DNA of 64,000 nucleotides from Pseudomonas lopnurensis (GCF_015070855.1 NZ_JADDIX010000033.1:30846-94845), one strand, 5' to 3'. Positions 28,432 to 38,027 are shown, counted from the stretch's first letter. A program made the numbers and translations. The notes: a model not told the origin generated them from the letters alone.

Positions 28432-28810
28432 GCTCGGCCTCCCAGATTTCGCGCAACTGGTCGGCCAGTTGCAGGGGGTCGAAAGGTTTGTTCAGCACCC
28501 GCCGCACGCCGAGCTGGCGCAGCGCGTCGAGGCGCTCGGGCTGCAGGTGGCCGGTGAGGAACACCACCGGGATATGCTTGAGATCCACCACGTCCGCCAG
28601 CTGGCGCACCAGCTCGATCCCGTCCATCTGCGGCAGCATCACGTCGAGCAGGATCAGGTCCGGGGCGAAGGCCCGCACCTGTTCCAGCGCCGCCTGGCCG
28701 GAAGGGCAGCTGAGCACTTCGAAGCCGCCGAGCTTTTCCAGGGCGATGCGGGTCACGACCTGGATCGACGGGACGTCCTCGACATGCAGAATGCGCTTGA
28801 GCTGTTTCAT
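28424..28810 (-). CDS. Stand-alone receiver-domain response regulator (pair 1)
   Basis: Single receiver domain of 128 residues: acidic pocket in ILHVEDVPS, phospho-Asp in LILLDVMLPQMDG, Thr in VFLTG and Lys in NKPFDP; no output domain. Its ATG overlaps the stop of the upstream kinase by four bases. It closely resembles the receiver at 31398-31781, suggesting duplication. A shuttle between the kinase and the Hpt of the cyclase is the natural inference. Confidence 0.92.
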   Translation of the reverse strand: MKQLKRILHVEDVPSIQVVTRIALEKLGGFEVLSCPSGQAALEQVRAFAPDLILLDVMLPQMDGIELVRQLADVVDLKHIPVVFLTGHLQPERLDALRQLGVRRVLNKPFDPLQLADQLREIWEAEHE

Positions 28811-31230
28811 GGCTGACTCTCGCTGGCCGCGACGGGCCGCTCGCTACAGGGCAACTCGAACCAGAAGCAGGCGCCTTGGCCGGGCTCGGAGTCGAAGCCG
28901 ATGCGCCCGCCCATGCGCTCGACCAGTTCCTTGCTGATCGCCAGGCCGAGGCCGGTACCGCCCTGCGGGCGGCTGTCCGACGAATCGGCCTGGGCGAACT
29001 TCTGGAAGACGCGTTCATGGAATTCCGCGGCAATGCCCGGTCCTTGATCTCGGACGCTGACGCGCACCCGGGCGTCACCGAATTCGGCCGACAGGTCGAC
29101 CCGTTCGCCTGGCGGCGAGAATTTAGCCGCGTTGGAGAGCAGGTTGCTCAGCACCTGATGCAGGCGCATGGCATCGACGTCCACCTGCACCGGTGGGCAT
29201 TCGCCGACGTGCAGCCTCACCCCGTGCTGCTCGGCATAACTCTGGTTGCTATGCAGGGCCTGCTCGAGCAGCGGGCGTAGCGGCTGGCGGATCAGGTCGA
29301 AGCGCATCTGGCCGGCATGCAACTTGTCCATGTCGAGCAGGTCGTCGATCAGCGCGCTGAGGCGCTGGCTGTTCTGGCGGGCGATTTCCAGCAGTTCGCG
29401 CAGCTGCGTCGGGACTTCGCCCATGACTTCGGAGCAGATCAGCGTCAGTGCGCCGGTGATCGAGGTCAGCGGCGTGCGCAGTTCGTGGCTGACGGTGGAG
29501 ATGAATTCGCGCTGCAGGCGCTCGATGCGCTTGCGCTCGGTGATGTCGTGCATCACCGCGACCGCGCCCATCGGCTGACCGTCCGAGGTGTACAGTGGGT
29601 CGGCATTGGTCAGCACATAGCGCGGCGCGTCCTGGCCGAGCAGCACCATTTCATGGTCGCTGACGTGTTCGCCGTGCAGCGCACGCATCAGCGGAATCTG
29701 CTCGGCCTGCAGCGGGGTGACGCCATCGGGCTGGTAGAGCCGATAGTGCCGGGCCCAATCGGCTGGCGAGATCGGCGCGGTATCGGCGCCGTGCCACTGC
29801 TTGGCTCTGTCGTTGAACAGGGTCAGGCAACCGTCGGCATCGCAGGCGATGACCGCCTCGCTCAGCGCCTCGAGCAGGCGCCGGTTCATTTCCTGCTGCT
29901 TGTCCAGCTCCAGCTGTTCGGCCTTGCGCGCGGTGATGTCGGTGACGAAGCCGTGCCAGAGTATCGAACCGTCGGGCTGGCGCAGTGGCTTGGCATGGGC
30001 TTCGACCCAGATCAGGCCCTTGCGCGGATGCTCGACGCGATGCTCGCTGTGCCAGGGCGTCAGGCTGTTGGCGGCCTGACGGATGCCGGCCAGCAACTGG
30101 GCGCGGTCGGTCGTGTGGACCCGGGCGTAGATCGGCGCGAAGCTGCTGGCCAGTTGCGCCGGGCTCAGGCCGTAGGTCTGTTCGATGCCCTCGCTGACGT
30201 AGGGGAAGCCGCCGGCGCCATCGGGCCGCCAGTGGAACTGGAAGAGCATGCCCGGCACCTGCGCGGCGATCTGCTGCAGGCGCAGTTGCAGCTGTTCCTG
30301 GTAGGCCAGGTCGTAGGCATTGACCAGATAGCCGCGCAGCCGCTCCTGCTCGTCGCGGATCGCCGTCACGCCGAGCAGTACCGGTACCTCGCTGCCGTTG
30401 TGGTGGCGCAGGCGCCACTCGGACATCTCGCGGCGGCCCTGGTGCAAGGGGGCGATCAGCACCGCGAAGTCGGCTTCGACCGGCACTCCCAGTTCACTCG
30501 ACAGAATCGCGGCGCGCCGCTGTAGTGCCTGCGGCTGGAACAGCGCCGAAGTCAGCGGGTGGCCGAGCAACGCCTGTTCGCTGTAGCCGAGCAGGCGCTC
30601 GGCGGTCGGGTTGACGCTGCTGACGATACCGTCGGGGCGGGTCACCAGCACCGCGCTGGAGGCGCTGTCGAGAATCGCCTGCTGCAGTGCGGCCTGTTCG
30701 GCGTGGCGGCGTGCCAGCAGGCGCTGCTCGAACAGGCGGATGACCTGGCGGGCGAGGCGTTCGAGGGTGTCGCGCTGCTCGGCGGTCAGTTGGCGTGGCT
30801 GGCGGTCGATGACACAGAGGGTGCCGAGATTGTGGCCGTCGGGCGAGGTCAGCGGCGTGCCGGCGTAGAAGCGGATGTGCGGATCGCCGGTCACCAGCGG
30901 GTTTTGTCGAAAGCGGGGGTCCTGCCGGGCGTCGGCCACCTCGAAGATTTCCTGGCCGAGGATGGTATGGGTGCAGAAGGAGATTTCTCGCGGGGTTTCG
31001 CTGACTTCCAGGCCGACACGGCTCTTGAACCACTGGCGGCGCTCGTCGACCAGCGAGATCAGCGCGATGGGCGTGCCGCACAGGCGGGCGGCCAGTTCGG
31101 TGAAGTCGTCGAAGTCGGCTTCCTCGGGGGTGTCGAGGATCTCGTAGCGCAGCAGCGCGGCCAGGCGCGACAGCTCGCGCGGTTGGGACGTGGCTGGCGG
31201 TGACGCCGGACTCGCTTGCGGTGACTCCAT
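28807..31230 (-). CDS. GAF-PAS sensor histidine kinase (pair 1)
   Basis: Soluble kinase of 807 residues without clear membrane helices. An N-terminal GAF domain (about 25-175; FCTHTILGQEIFEVADARQD) is followed by three PAS-type domains (about 180-560), HisKA with His in STVSHELRTPLTSITGAL, and HATPase with the N box (LSNLLSNAAKFSP), G1 (DQGPGIA) and G2 (GGTGLGLAISKEL). The GAF type is common in light, redox or small-molecule sensors; the signal is unknown. The catalytic half is strikingly similar to the kinase at 31832-34795. Confidence 0.92.
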   Translation of the reverse strand: MESPQASPASPPATSQPRELSRLAALLRYEILDTPEEADFDDFTELAARLCGTPIALISLVDERRQWFKSRVGLEVSETPREISFCTHTILGQEIFEVADARQDPRFRQNPLVTGDPHIRFYAGTPLTSPDGHNLGTLCVIDRQPRQLTAEQRDTLERLARQVIRLFEQRLLARRHAEQAALQQAILDSASSAVLVTRPDGIVSSVNPTAERLLGYSEQALLGHPLTSALFQPQALQRRAAILSSELGVPVEADFAVLIAPLHQGRREMSEWRLRHHNGSEVPVLLGVTAIRDEQERLRGYLVNAYDLAYQEQLQLRLQQIAAQVPGMLFQFHWRPDGAGGFPYVSEGIEQTYGLSPAQLASSFAPIYARVHTTDRAQLLAGIRQAANSLTPWHSEHRVEHPRKGLIWVEAHAKPLRQPDGSILWHGFVTDITARKAEQLELDKQQEMNRRLLEALSEAVIACDADGCLTLFNDRAKQWHGADTAPISPADWARHYRLYQPDGVTPLQAEQIPLMRALHGEHVSDHEMVLLGQDAPRYVLTNADPLYTSDGQPMGAVAVMHDITERKRIERLQREFISTVSHELRTPLTSITGALTLICSEVMGEVPTQLRELLEIARQNSQRLSALIDDLLDMDKLHAGQMRFDLIRQPLRPLLEQALHSNQSYAEQHGVRLHVGECPPVQVDVDAMRLHQVLSNLLSNAAKFSPPGERVDLSAEFGDARVRVSVRDQGPGIAAEFHERVFQKFAQADSSDSRPQGGTGLGLAISKELVERMGGRIGFDSEPGQGACFWFELPCSERPVAASESQP

Positions 31231-31397
31231 CGTGAGGCCTTACCGATTCGTTGAATGTCACCCGGGCCGACGGGCACGGATTCGTCGCATTGCAGGTTGG
31301 CTGGGGCGCCGAGGGCGAGCCCGGCGAGGCCCGACGAGCGGGGTGCCGGGTCAGCGCTTCGGTGTGCGCCGGGCTCCGGCGCGACCGCAATGAAACG

Positions 31398-31781
31398 CTA
31401 GCGGCCAGCGGCCCAGATGCTGCGAATCTGCTCGGGCAGCCGCATCGGATCGAACGGCTTGACGATCACGTCGCGCGCGCCCAGCTTGCGCAGGTGCTCG
31501 ATCTCGCCGGGCTGCACCTTGGCGGTCATGAATGTTACCGGAATTCGCTGCAGATCGATTCGTTCACGCAGCCTGGCCAGCGTTTCCGGGCCGTCCATGC
31601 CCGGCATCATCACGTCCAGCAGGATGAAATCGGGCGCGAAGCGTTCGACTTCCTCCAGTGCCTGGGCGCCGGAGGAACAGGACAGGACCTCGTAGCCGCC
31701 GATCGCTTCCAGGGCCAGCTTGGTCACCGCCTGGATGGAGGGGTCGTCTTCGATATGCAGGATGCGCCTTAGCTCGGCCAT
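31398..31781 (-). CDS. Stand-alone receiver-domain response regulator (pair 2)
   Basis: Single receiver domain of 127 residues: ILHIEDDPS, phospho-Asp in FILLDVMMPGMDG, Thr in VTFMTA and Lys in VKPFDP. ATG 31781 has GGAGA on the coding strand six bases upstream; codons continue further upstream but without a ribosome site. It starts 50 bases after its partner kinase and 167 bases before the next one. Confidence 0.92.
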   Translation of the reverse strand: MAELRRILHIEDDPSIQAVTKLALEAIGGYEVLSCSSGAQALEEVERFAPDFILLDVMMPGMDGPETLARLRERIDLQRIPVTFMTAKVQPGEIEHLRKLGARDVIVKPFDPMRLPEQIRSIWAAGR

Positions 31782-31831
31782 TACTTCTCCGTGGTCGGGG
31801 TGGTGTCGTGCGGCCGCATCTTGCGGATCGT

Positions 31832-34795
31832 TCAAGGTTGTTCGGGGGCTGCGGGAGCGAGCGGCAGCTCGCACCAGAAACAGGCGCCATGCCCGGGCTC
31901 GGATTCGAAGCCGATGCGCCCGTGCATGTGTTCGACCAGTTCCTTGCTGATGGCCAGGCCGAGACCGGTCCCGCCCTTCTGTCGGGTGTCGGAGGAATCC
32001 GCCTGGGAAAACTTCTGGAACATGCGCGCATGGAATTCCGGCGCGATGCCCGGCCCCTGGTCGCGAACGCCGATCCGCGCCCAGTCGCCTCGGTGTTCGC
32101 CGCTCAGCGTCACGACCCCGCCTTTGGGCGAGAATTTGACCGCATTGGAGATCAGGTTCGCCAGTACCTGCTGTAACCGGTCGTCGTCCGCGACGATCTG
32201 CAGATCCGCCACCGGCAGCAGGATCAGGCGCACGTCGTGCTGCGCGGCATAACCCTGGTTGCTGTCGATTGCCTGCTCCAGCTGCGCCGTCAGCGAATGC
32301 GCGTGGAGTTCGAGCGTCATCTTGCCGGCGACCAGCTTGTCCAGGTCCAGCAGGTCGTCGATCAGCCGGCCCAGGCGCAGGCTGTTCTGGTGGGCGATCA
32401 CCAGCATCTGGCGCATCGCTGCCGGCGGTTCGCCCAGTGCGCCGCCGACGATCAGGCCGAGGGCGCCGGATATCGAAGTCAGCGGTGTGCGCAGTTCGTG
32501 GCTGACGATGGACACCAGCTCGCTCTTCATCCGCTCGATGCGCTTGCGCTCGGTGATATCGCGCACCAGGCCGATGAACTTGCGCTGGCCGTGGTGAGTG
32601 ATCTGCGAAACGCGCAGTTCGATGGTGAAGGTCTCGCCATTGCGCCGCAGGGCGGTCAGCTCGCGGTTCTGTTCCAGAGCGCGCGGCGTGCCGCGCTGCG
32701 CATAGGCGGCCAGGTAGCCGTCATGGGCGGAGCGATCCGGCTCGGGCATCAGCATCGACAGGTTGCGACCGATCATCTCCTGCGCGCTGTAGCCGAAGAT
32801 CCGTTCGGCGGCGTGGTTGAAGGTCTCGATGATGCCGCGGGCGTCGATGATGACGATGGCGTCGATCACGTTGGCGATCAGCATGCTCAGGTAGTGCTCG
32901 CGCTCGCGCATCTCCTCCTGGGCCAGCGCCTGGGCGGTGATGTCCCAGATGAAGCCGTCGCACCAGCCGGTCGGGTCGTCGCGCTCGCGCAGCACGCGGG
33001 CCTTTTCGCGCACCCAGACGGTCTGGCCGTCGGCGTTGATCAGCCGGTAGATGCCCTCGAACACGTCCTGCTCCGGGTTCTGCCGGGCCAGCGGGCGATC
33101 GTCGGGATGGATCAGGCTGGCATAGCTGCGCATCTGGTCGCCGACGAAATCGCTGGCAGGATAGCCGGTCAGCCGTTCGATGCCGTCGCTCAGGTAGCTC
33201 ATGTTGCGCTGGCCGTCGTTGCGGCAGCGATAGACCACGCCCGGGAGGTTGCCGACCATCGCGCGGAAGCGGCTTTCGCTCTTCTGCAGCGCGCGGGTGG
33301 CCTCCATCAACTCGCTGATCTCAGTGATGAAGCCGTGCAAGACCACCGAGCCGTCGTTCAGGCGTTCGGCCGTGGCGCGACCCTCGGCCCAGAGCAGGCC
33401 GCGCTGCGGATGATGGATGCGGAACTCGATCGTGCCGCTGCCGGGGGCGACGGCCAGGCGCAGCAGGGCGGCCCGCAGGCGTGGCAGGTCATCCGGATGC
33501 ACGTCGATCAGGGCCCGCGCGGCATCTTCGATCAGCAATGCCGGCTGAATGCCGAAGAGCTCATGGGCTCCTTCGCTGACGTAAAGAAAGGCATAGCGCC
33601 CATTGGCGAAGCGTTTGAGCTGGAACACCATGCCCGGCAGCAGGCTGGCGATCTTCCGGGCGCGATCGAGCAGGCGCTGGCGGCGGCGGGCCTGTTGTCG
33701 CTGTTCCAGGCGGTGCTGTCGGTGCACGGCGATGCGCCGTTGCAGCAGGATCGCCAGCAACAGCAGCAGGGCTTCGGCGATCAGCCAGGCCAGGCTCCAT
33801 TTCACCAGCAGCCGTCGTTCGGCCTGGCGATGTTCGTGCTGCATTGCGCTGATGTCGCGCCATACCAGCGCCGCGGCCTTGGGTGGCCGGCGCGGCTCGG
33901 AGGGACGGCTGTCGTGCAACGGAATCTGGTTGAGCAGGAAGGTGCGCCCGTCGGCTTCGAGCAGGCGCAACGCCATGCCGCTCTCCGGTGCGGGCAACAT
34001 GTCCATCTCGGCCCAATGCAGGATCTGGGTGGCCGAAAGACCGACCAGCAGCCAGTTGCTGTCGCTGCTCAGCCGTACACCGCTCGGCGGGTCGACCTGT
34101 GCCGCGCGCAACGCCCGCTGATCGACGATCAGGGCGAGCCCGGCGGCCAATTGATCGCCGAGATCGTCCAGCTTCGGCAGCGCGTCGTAGCCGACTTCCA
34201 GCGCACCGATGATCGGGCTGTCGGGCTCTTCGCTGGCACGCAGCGGGACGATGGTGCGGCTGCTGGCGCCCTGCGGGTCGACTTCCAGCCCGGATTGCGC
34301 GACGCCTTCCTCCAGCGCGCGGCGCAGCAGCGGCCGCTGCGCTGCGACCGCGTCGCCGAAGGCGTCGGGTTGCTGCATGCGCAGCACGGCGATCCCCGGC
34401 GTGCCCCAGAACACCTGCAACTGCAGCGCCTGATGACGCTGCATCGACTTCCAGGCAGGGGTCAGCGCGGCCCGCAGGCGCTGGCGCAGCACGCCGACAT
34501 GGGCGTCGTCCAGGGCTTCACCGTCGCGCAGTGCCTTGTCGATGCGGCGCATCCGGCGCAGCACTTCGGCGTTACCGGCCAGGGCGGTGGCAACCATGTC
34601 GGCCTGCCGGCGCTGATTGAACTGTGCGCTCTGCAGCGCCAGGCTCTGCAGTTCGCCGTGGGTTTCGATTTCCAGTTGCCAGGCCACATCACGGGCGCGG
34701 AAGTCGTTGCAGGCCAGACTGCCGAACAGCAGGACGAGCAGCAGGCTGCCGAGTGCGAATGTCCAGTGGGGCGTGGAGATACCGGAAGTGTTCAT
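31832..34795 (-). CDS. Membrane-bound PAS sensor histidine kinase (pair 2)
   Basis: Sensor kinase of 987 residues. A first transmembrane helix (about 12-29) and a second (about 330-352, WSLAWLIAEALLLLLAILLQ) enclose a roughly 300-residue periplasmic sensor that looks Cache/CHASE-like. Three PAS domains follow (about 385-760; HPDDLPRL, HPDDRPLA, IDAIVIIDARGIIETFN), then HisKA with His in SIVSHELRTPLTSISGAL and HATPase (LANLISNAVKFSP, DQGPGIA, GGTGLGLAISKEL). First gene of the five-gene signalling cluster. The ligand is unknown. Confidence 0.92.
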   Translation of the reverse strand: MNTSGISTPHWTFALGSLLLVLLFGSLACNDFRARDVAWQLEIETHGELQSLALQSAQFNQRRQADMVATALAGNAEVLRRMRRIDKALRDGEALDDAHVGVLRQRLRAALTPAWKSMQRHQALQLQVFWGTPGIAVLRMQQPDAFGDAVAAQRPLLRRALEEGVAQSGLEVDPQGASSRTIVPLRASEEPDSPIIGALEVGYDALPKLDDLGDQLAAGLALIVDQRALRAAQVDPPSGVRLSSDSNWLLVGLSATQILHWAEMDMLPAPESGMALRLLEADGRTFLLNQIPLHDSRPSEPRRPPKAAALVWRDISAMQHEHRQAERRLLVKWSLAWLIAEALLLLLAILLQRRIAVHRQHRLEQRQQARRRQRLLDRARKIASLLPGMVFQLKRFANGRYAFLYVSEGAHELFGIQPALLIEDAARALIDVHPDDLPRLRAALLRLAVAPGSGTIEFRIHHPQRGLLWAEGRATAERLNDGSVVLHGFITEISELMEATRALQKSESRFRAMVGNLPGVVYRCRNDGQRNMSYLSDGIERLTGYPASDFVGDQMRSYASLIHPDDRPLARQNPEQDVFEGIYRLINADGQTVWVREKARVLRERDDPTGWCDGFIWDITAQALAQEEMREREHYLSMLIANVIDAIVIIDARGIIETFNHAAERIFGYSAQEMIGRNLSMLMPEPDRSAHDGYLAAYAQRGTPRALEQNRELTALRRNGETFTIELRVSQITHHGQRKFIGLVRDITERKRIERMKSELVSIVSHELRTPLTSISGALGLIVGGALGEPPAAMRQMLVIAHQNSLRLGRLIDDLLDLDKLVAGKMTLELHAHSLTAQLEQAIDSNQGYAAQHDVRLILLPVADLQIVADDDRLQQVLANLISNAVKFSPKGGVVTLSGEHRGDWARIGVRDQGPGIAPEFHARMFQKFSQADSSDTRQKGGTGLGLAISKELVEHMHGRIGFESEPGHGACFWCELPLAPAAPEQP

Positions 34796-35165
34796 GCCGA
34801 TCGGCGACTCGCGCGGCTGTGCCCGGCGTCGCTCGGCAGTACGCAGCGGGTCAGGCGCCCAAGGCAGTGCTCAACGTACGACGGATGCATGAGCCGTATT
34901 TTTCCAGGAATGAAAAAAGAAGAATGATAGCGCTATGCCATCTCCGTCGATAGCGATCGACGCTCGTGTCGGTAGCAAACGAGCCAGGACACGGCCTTTC
35001 GCGAGGCGCTGGCGATTGCAGCCGAATCTGGCTAAAAAATCATCAGTTATGCGACGGTTGGCAGGCTCGACCCGGGATGTGGGAGTGTTAGGCTGCGAGT
35101 GACGCTTGAAAGATTTCCATGAATCCTCGTTCAAGACTTCCGAGGCACACGCGAGGCACACGTAT
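34796..35165. promoter_or_regulatory. Divergent promoter region of the signalling cluster and desA
   Basis: 370 bases between oppositely transcribed genes. A purine-rich, AT-rich patch (GAATGAAAAAAGAAGAATG at about 34908-34926) lies on the kinase side. I see no clear operator, RNA gene or small ORF. Confidence 0.3.
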
Positions 35166-36356
35166 ATGTGGCACACCGGTTTACTCGACCTGTCGATCTG
35201 GCAGCTCATCGCGACCACGCTGTTGCTGACGCATGTCACCATTGTCAGCGTCACGGTCTATCTGCATCGCTATTCGGCGCATCGCGCGCTGGAATTGCAC
35301 CCCGCGCTCAAGCATTGCTTCCGATTCTGGCTGTGGCTGACCACGGCGATGAACACCCGCGAGTGGACCGCCATCCACCGCAAGCACCACGCCAAGTGCG
35401 AAACCCCCGACGACCCCCACAGCCCGGTGCACAAGGGCCTGGGCACGGTGCTGCGCAAGGGTGCCGAGCTGTACATGGCGGAAGCGAAGAACGAGCAGAC
35501 GCTGCGCATCTACGGCAAGAACTGCCCGGACGACTGGATCGAGCGCCACCTCTACGCGCGCTTTCCCAACCTCGGCATCGTGCTGCTGCTGGCGATCGAC
35601 CTGGCGCTGTTCGGCGTCATCGGCCTGAGCATCTGGGCGGTGCAGATGATCTGGATTCCGTTCTGGGCCGCCGGCGTGGTCAACGGCCTCGGCCATGCCG
35701 TCGGCTACCGCAACTTCGAATGCCGCGACGCGGCGACCAACCTGGTGCCCTGGGGCATCCTCATCGGTGGCGAGGAGCTGCACAACAACCACCACACCTA
35801 TCCGAATTCGGCCAAGCTCTCGGTGCGCAAGTGGGAATTCGACATGGGCTGGGCCTGGATTCGCCTGTTCAGCCTGCTCGGTCTGGCCAGGGTCAACCGT
35901 ACCGCACCGATCGCCCATCGGGTGGAGGGCAAGCACCATCTGGACATGGACAGCGCCATGGCGATCCTCAACAACCGCTTCCAGATCATGGCGCAGTACC
36001 GCAAGCTGGTCATCGTGCCGCTGGTGCGCCAGGAGCTCGACCGCGCCGATGCCTCGGTGCGCCATCAGCTGCGCCGCGCCAAGCGCCTGCTGGCGCGGGA
36101 ACCGAGCCTGCTGCAGCAGGAGCAGCAGGCGCATATCGAGGCCATGCTGGCGCAGAGCCAGGCGCTCAAGGTGATCTACGAGAAACGCCTGGCGCTGCAG
36201 CAGATCTGGACGCGCACCAGTGCCAACGGCCATGACATGCTGGCGGCGATCAAGCAGTGGGTGCATGAAGCCGAAGCCAGCGGCATCCAGTCGCTGCGCG
36301 AATTCGCCGAGCACCTGCGGACCTATTCGCTGCGGCCGTCCGTCGTGCCCGCCTGA
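35166..36356 (+). CDS. desA: Membrane acyl-lipid delta-9 fatty acid desaturase DesA
   Basis: Di-iron membrane desaturase that inserts a double bond into phospholipid acyl chains. The 396-residue product begins MWHTGLLDLS and has the three histidine boxes HRYSAH (34-39), HRKHH (71-75) and HNNHH (about 205-209), with long hydrophobic helices between. A frame start at 35106 exists, but ATG 35166 with GAGG upstream agrees with the P. aeruginosa DesA start. A charged, helical C-terminal tail (about 290-396) follows the catalytic domain. Confidence 0.93.
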   Translation: MWHTGLLDLSIWQLIATTLLLTHVTIVSVTVYLHRYSAHRALELHPALKHCFRFWLWLTTAMNTREWTAIHRKHHAKCETPDDPHSPVHKGLGTVLRKGAELYMAEAKNEQTLRIYGKNCPDDWIERHLYARFPNLGIVLLLAIDLALFGVIGLSIWAVQMIWIPFWAAGVVNGLGHAVGYRNFECRDAATNLVPWGILIGGEELHNNHHTYPNSAKLSVRKWEFDMGWAWIRLFSLLGLARVNRTAPIAHRVEGKHHLDMDSAMAILNNRFQIMAQYRKLVIVPLVRQELDRADASVRHQLRRAKRLLAREPSLLQQEQQAHIEAMLAQSQALKVIYEKRLALQQIWTRTSANGHDMLAAIKQWVHEAEASGIQSLREFAEHLRTYSLRPSVVPA

Positions 36357-36473
36357 CCGTCGGCGCGCCTGCCGGCCGGGGCTAGGAACTTTGCCGCTTG
36401 CCGACTCTCTGAACAGCATTCCAATCAATGCAGTACCGCTGCCCATGCGCGGCGGTCGTTCAGGAAGAAAATC

Positions 36474-37472
36474 ATGCAGTTGGCGAGCAATCGGGGTGAC
36501 ACGGGAATGGGCATGCTGCCGGGCGGCGACGCGCAGACCTTGCTGGCGCTGATGCATGCACGGGCCGAAGCCGCGCGCCTGGGCGAGCGCGAGCAGCTGT
36601 TCAGCACGTTGCTGGGCGGGGTCAATGCGGTGCTCTGGGCCTTCGATTGGCAGGCCCAGCGCATGATCTACGTCAGCCCCGCCTACGAGCGCATCTTCGG
36701 CCGCTCGCCGGCCCTGCTGCTGGCCGACTACGGCGAATGGCGCAACGCGATCTATCCCGACGATGCGGAATACGCGCAGAAGAGCCTGCTCGCCGTGCTC
36801 GACGAAGGCGCCGTGGAAACCCGCGAGTACCGCATCATCCGTGGCGACGGCCAGTTGCGCTGGCTGAGTGACAAGTGCTTCCTCGGCCGCCGCGCCGAGC
36901 AGGGCCAGGGTCCGATCATCGTCGGCATCGCCGAGGACATCACCGAGAAGAAGCAGCTCGAAGGCGAGCTGCAGCGCCTGGCCACCACCGACGTGCTGAC
37001 CCAGAGCAGCAACCGCCGGCACTTCTTCGAATGCGCCCGCCGCGAATTCGACCATGCCCGGCAGTTCGCCACGCCGCTGGCGTTCCTCTTGCTGGATATC
37101 GATGACTTCAAGCGCATCAATGACACCCATGGCCACCAGATGGGCGATCAGGTGCTGCAGAAGGTCGCCCGCTGTGGCGCCGCGGTGCTGCGCCAGAGCG
37201 ACCTGTTCGGCCGCATCGGCGGTGAGGAGTTCGCCGCCTTGCTGCCGGGCTGCCAGCCGGACCTGGCCGAGCAGATCGCCGAGCGGCTGCAGCGCGAGAT
37301 CGAACGGGTGGCGTTCACCGCCACCAACGGCGAGCGCTTCCGCGTCACCGCCAGCCTGGGCCTGACCTACCTCAAGGCCAGCGACGCCGAGCTGAGCGCG
37401 GTGTTCGCCCGCGCCGATGCGGCGATGTACAAGGCCAAGCGCCTGGGCAAGAACCAGGTGATCGTGGCCTGA
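36474..37472 (+). CDS. PAS-GGDEF diguanylate cyclase
   Basis: The 332-residue protein has a PAS sensor (about 40-165; NAVLWAFDWQAQRMIYVSP) and a GGDEF domain (about 170-332) with intact GGEEF and an I-site RQSD five residues upstream, so it should be active and product-inhibited. No membrane helix. Position between desA and the agu genes matches PA0290 of P. aeruginosa. Confidence 0.92.
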   Translation: MQLASNRGDTGMGMLPGGDAQTLLALMHARAEAARLGEREQLFSTLLGGVNAVLWAFDWQAQRMIYVSPAYERIFGRSPALLLADYGEWRNAIYPDDAEYAQKSLLAVLDEGAVETREYRIIRGDGQLRWLSDKCFLGRRAEQGQGPIIVGIAEDITEKKQLEGELQRLATTDVLTQSSNRRHFFECARREFDHARQFATPLAFLLLDIDDFKRINDTHGHQMGDQVLQKVARCGAAVLRQSDLFGRIGGEEFAALLPGCQPDLAEQIAERLQREIERVAFTATNGERFRVTASLGLTYLKASDAELSAVFARADAAMYKAKRLGKNQVIVA

Positions 37473-37509
37473 TACGGGTCACGATGGATGGCGTGGGTTG
37501 ATCGGCCGC

Positions 37510-37608
37510 GTAGGTTGGGTTGAGCGCAGCGAAGCCCAACAGGCATGGGCATAAACGTGTTGGGCTTCGTCGCTGCGCTCCTCAGGCTACGCGCCCGACC
37601 CAACCTAC
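37510..37608. repeat. Dispersed palindromic repeat GTAGGTTGGG, copy 5
   Basis: It starts GTAGGTTGGGTTGAGCGC and ends CCCAACCTAC. The last bases, read on the minus strand, supply the TAG stop codon of the VOC gene (37607-37605). Lies between convergent genes. Confidence 0.85.
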
Positions 37609-38027
37609 GTCCTCATCCCGGCTACCCCGAGTTCGTCGTAACCGCGGCCGAGGAACTGGATGAGGCACAAGCCGTGGCCGAAGGGGTCGGCCAGCAGCGC
37701 CAGCCTGCCCCATGCGTGGCTCGTCGCCGGCTGTTCGAGTCGTGCGCCGTGGGCAATCGCGTTGCGCAGCGTGGCGTCGATATCCTCGACGACGAAATCC
37801 AGGTGGAGCGGCGTCCAGTGGCGCTCATAGCTGCGCAGCTGCGTATTTTCCGTGGGCGAGACTGGCGTGCCGGCTTCCTTGAGCAGCAGATAAATCGGCG
37901 CCGGGCCGCCGAGCAGCTCGACGGCGAAGCTGCCCAGGCGGCGCCCGACCCGCAGGCCGAACACCGCGCTGTAGAAGTCGACGGCCCGCTCCAGGTCGTC
38001 CACGTCGAGATTGACCAGGAAATCCAT
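37605..38027 (-). CDS. VOC (glyoxalase/bleomycin-resistance) family protein
   Basis: Small protein of 140 residues with the paired beta-alpha-beta-beta-beta fold of the vicinal oxygen chelate family (MDFLVNLDVDDLERAVDFYS ... HLDFVVEDIDATL). Function unknown; members include dioxygenases, isomerases and resistance proteins. ATG 38027 has GGGGG upstream. The stop codon is provided by the neighbouring repeat, so the natural C-terminus may have been altered (the last residues GYDELGVAGMRT look like a non-conserved tail). Confidence 0.85.
   Translation of the reverse strand: MDFLVNLDVDDLERAVDFYSAVFGLRVGRRLGSFAVELLGGPAPIYLLLKEAGTPVSPTENTQLRSYERHWTPLHLDFVVEDIDATLRNAIAHGARLEQPATSHAWGRLALLADPFGHGLCLIQFLGRGYDELGVAGMRT

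Noticed and set aside
32237-34927. 896-codon plus-strand frame opposite the membrane kinase
   Set aside because: Antisense shadow; the minus strand encodes a complete kinase with H, N and G boxes.
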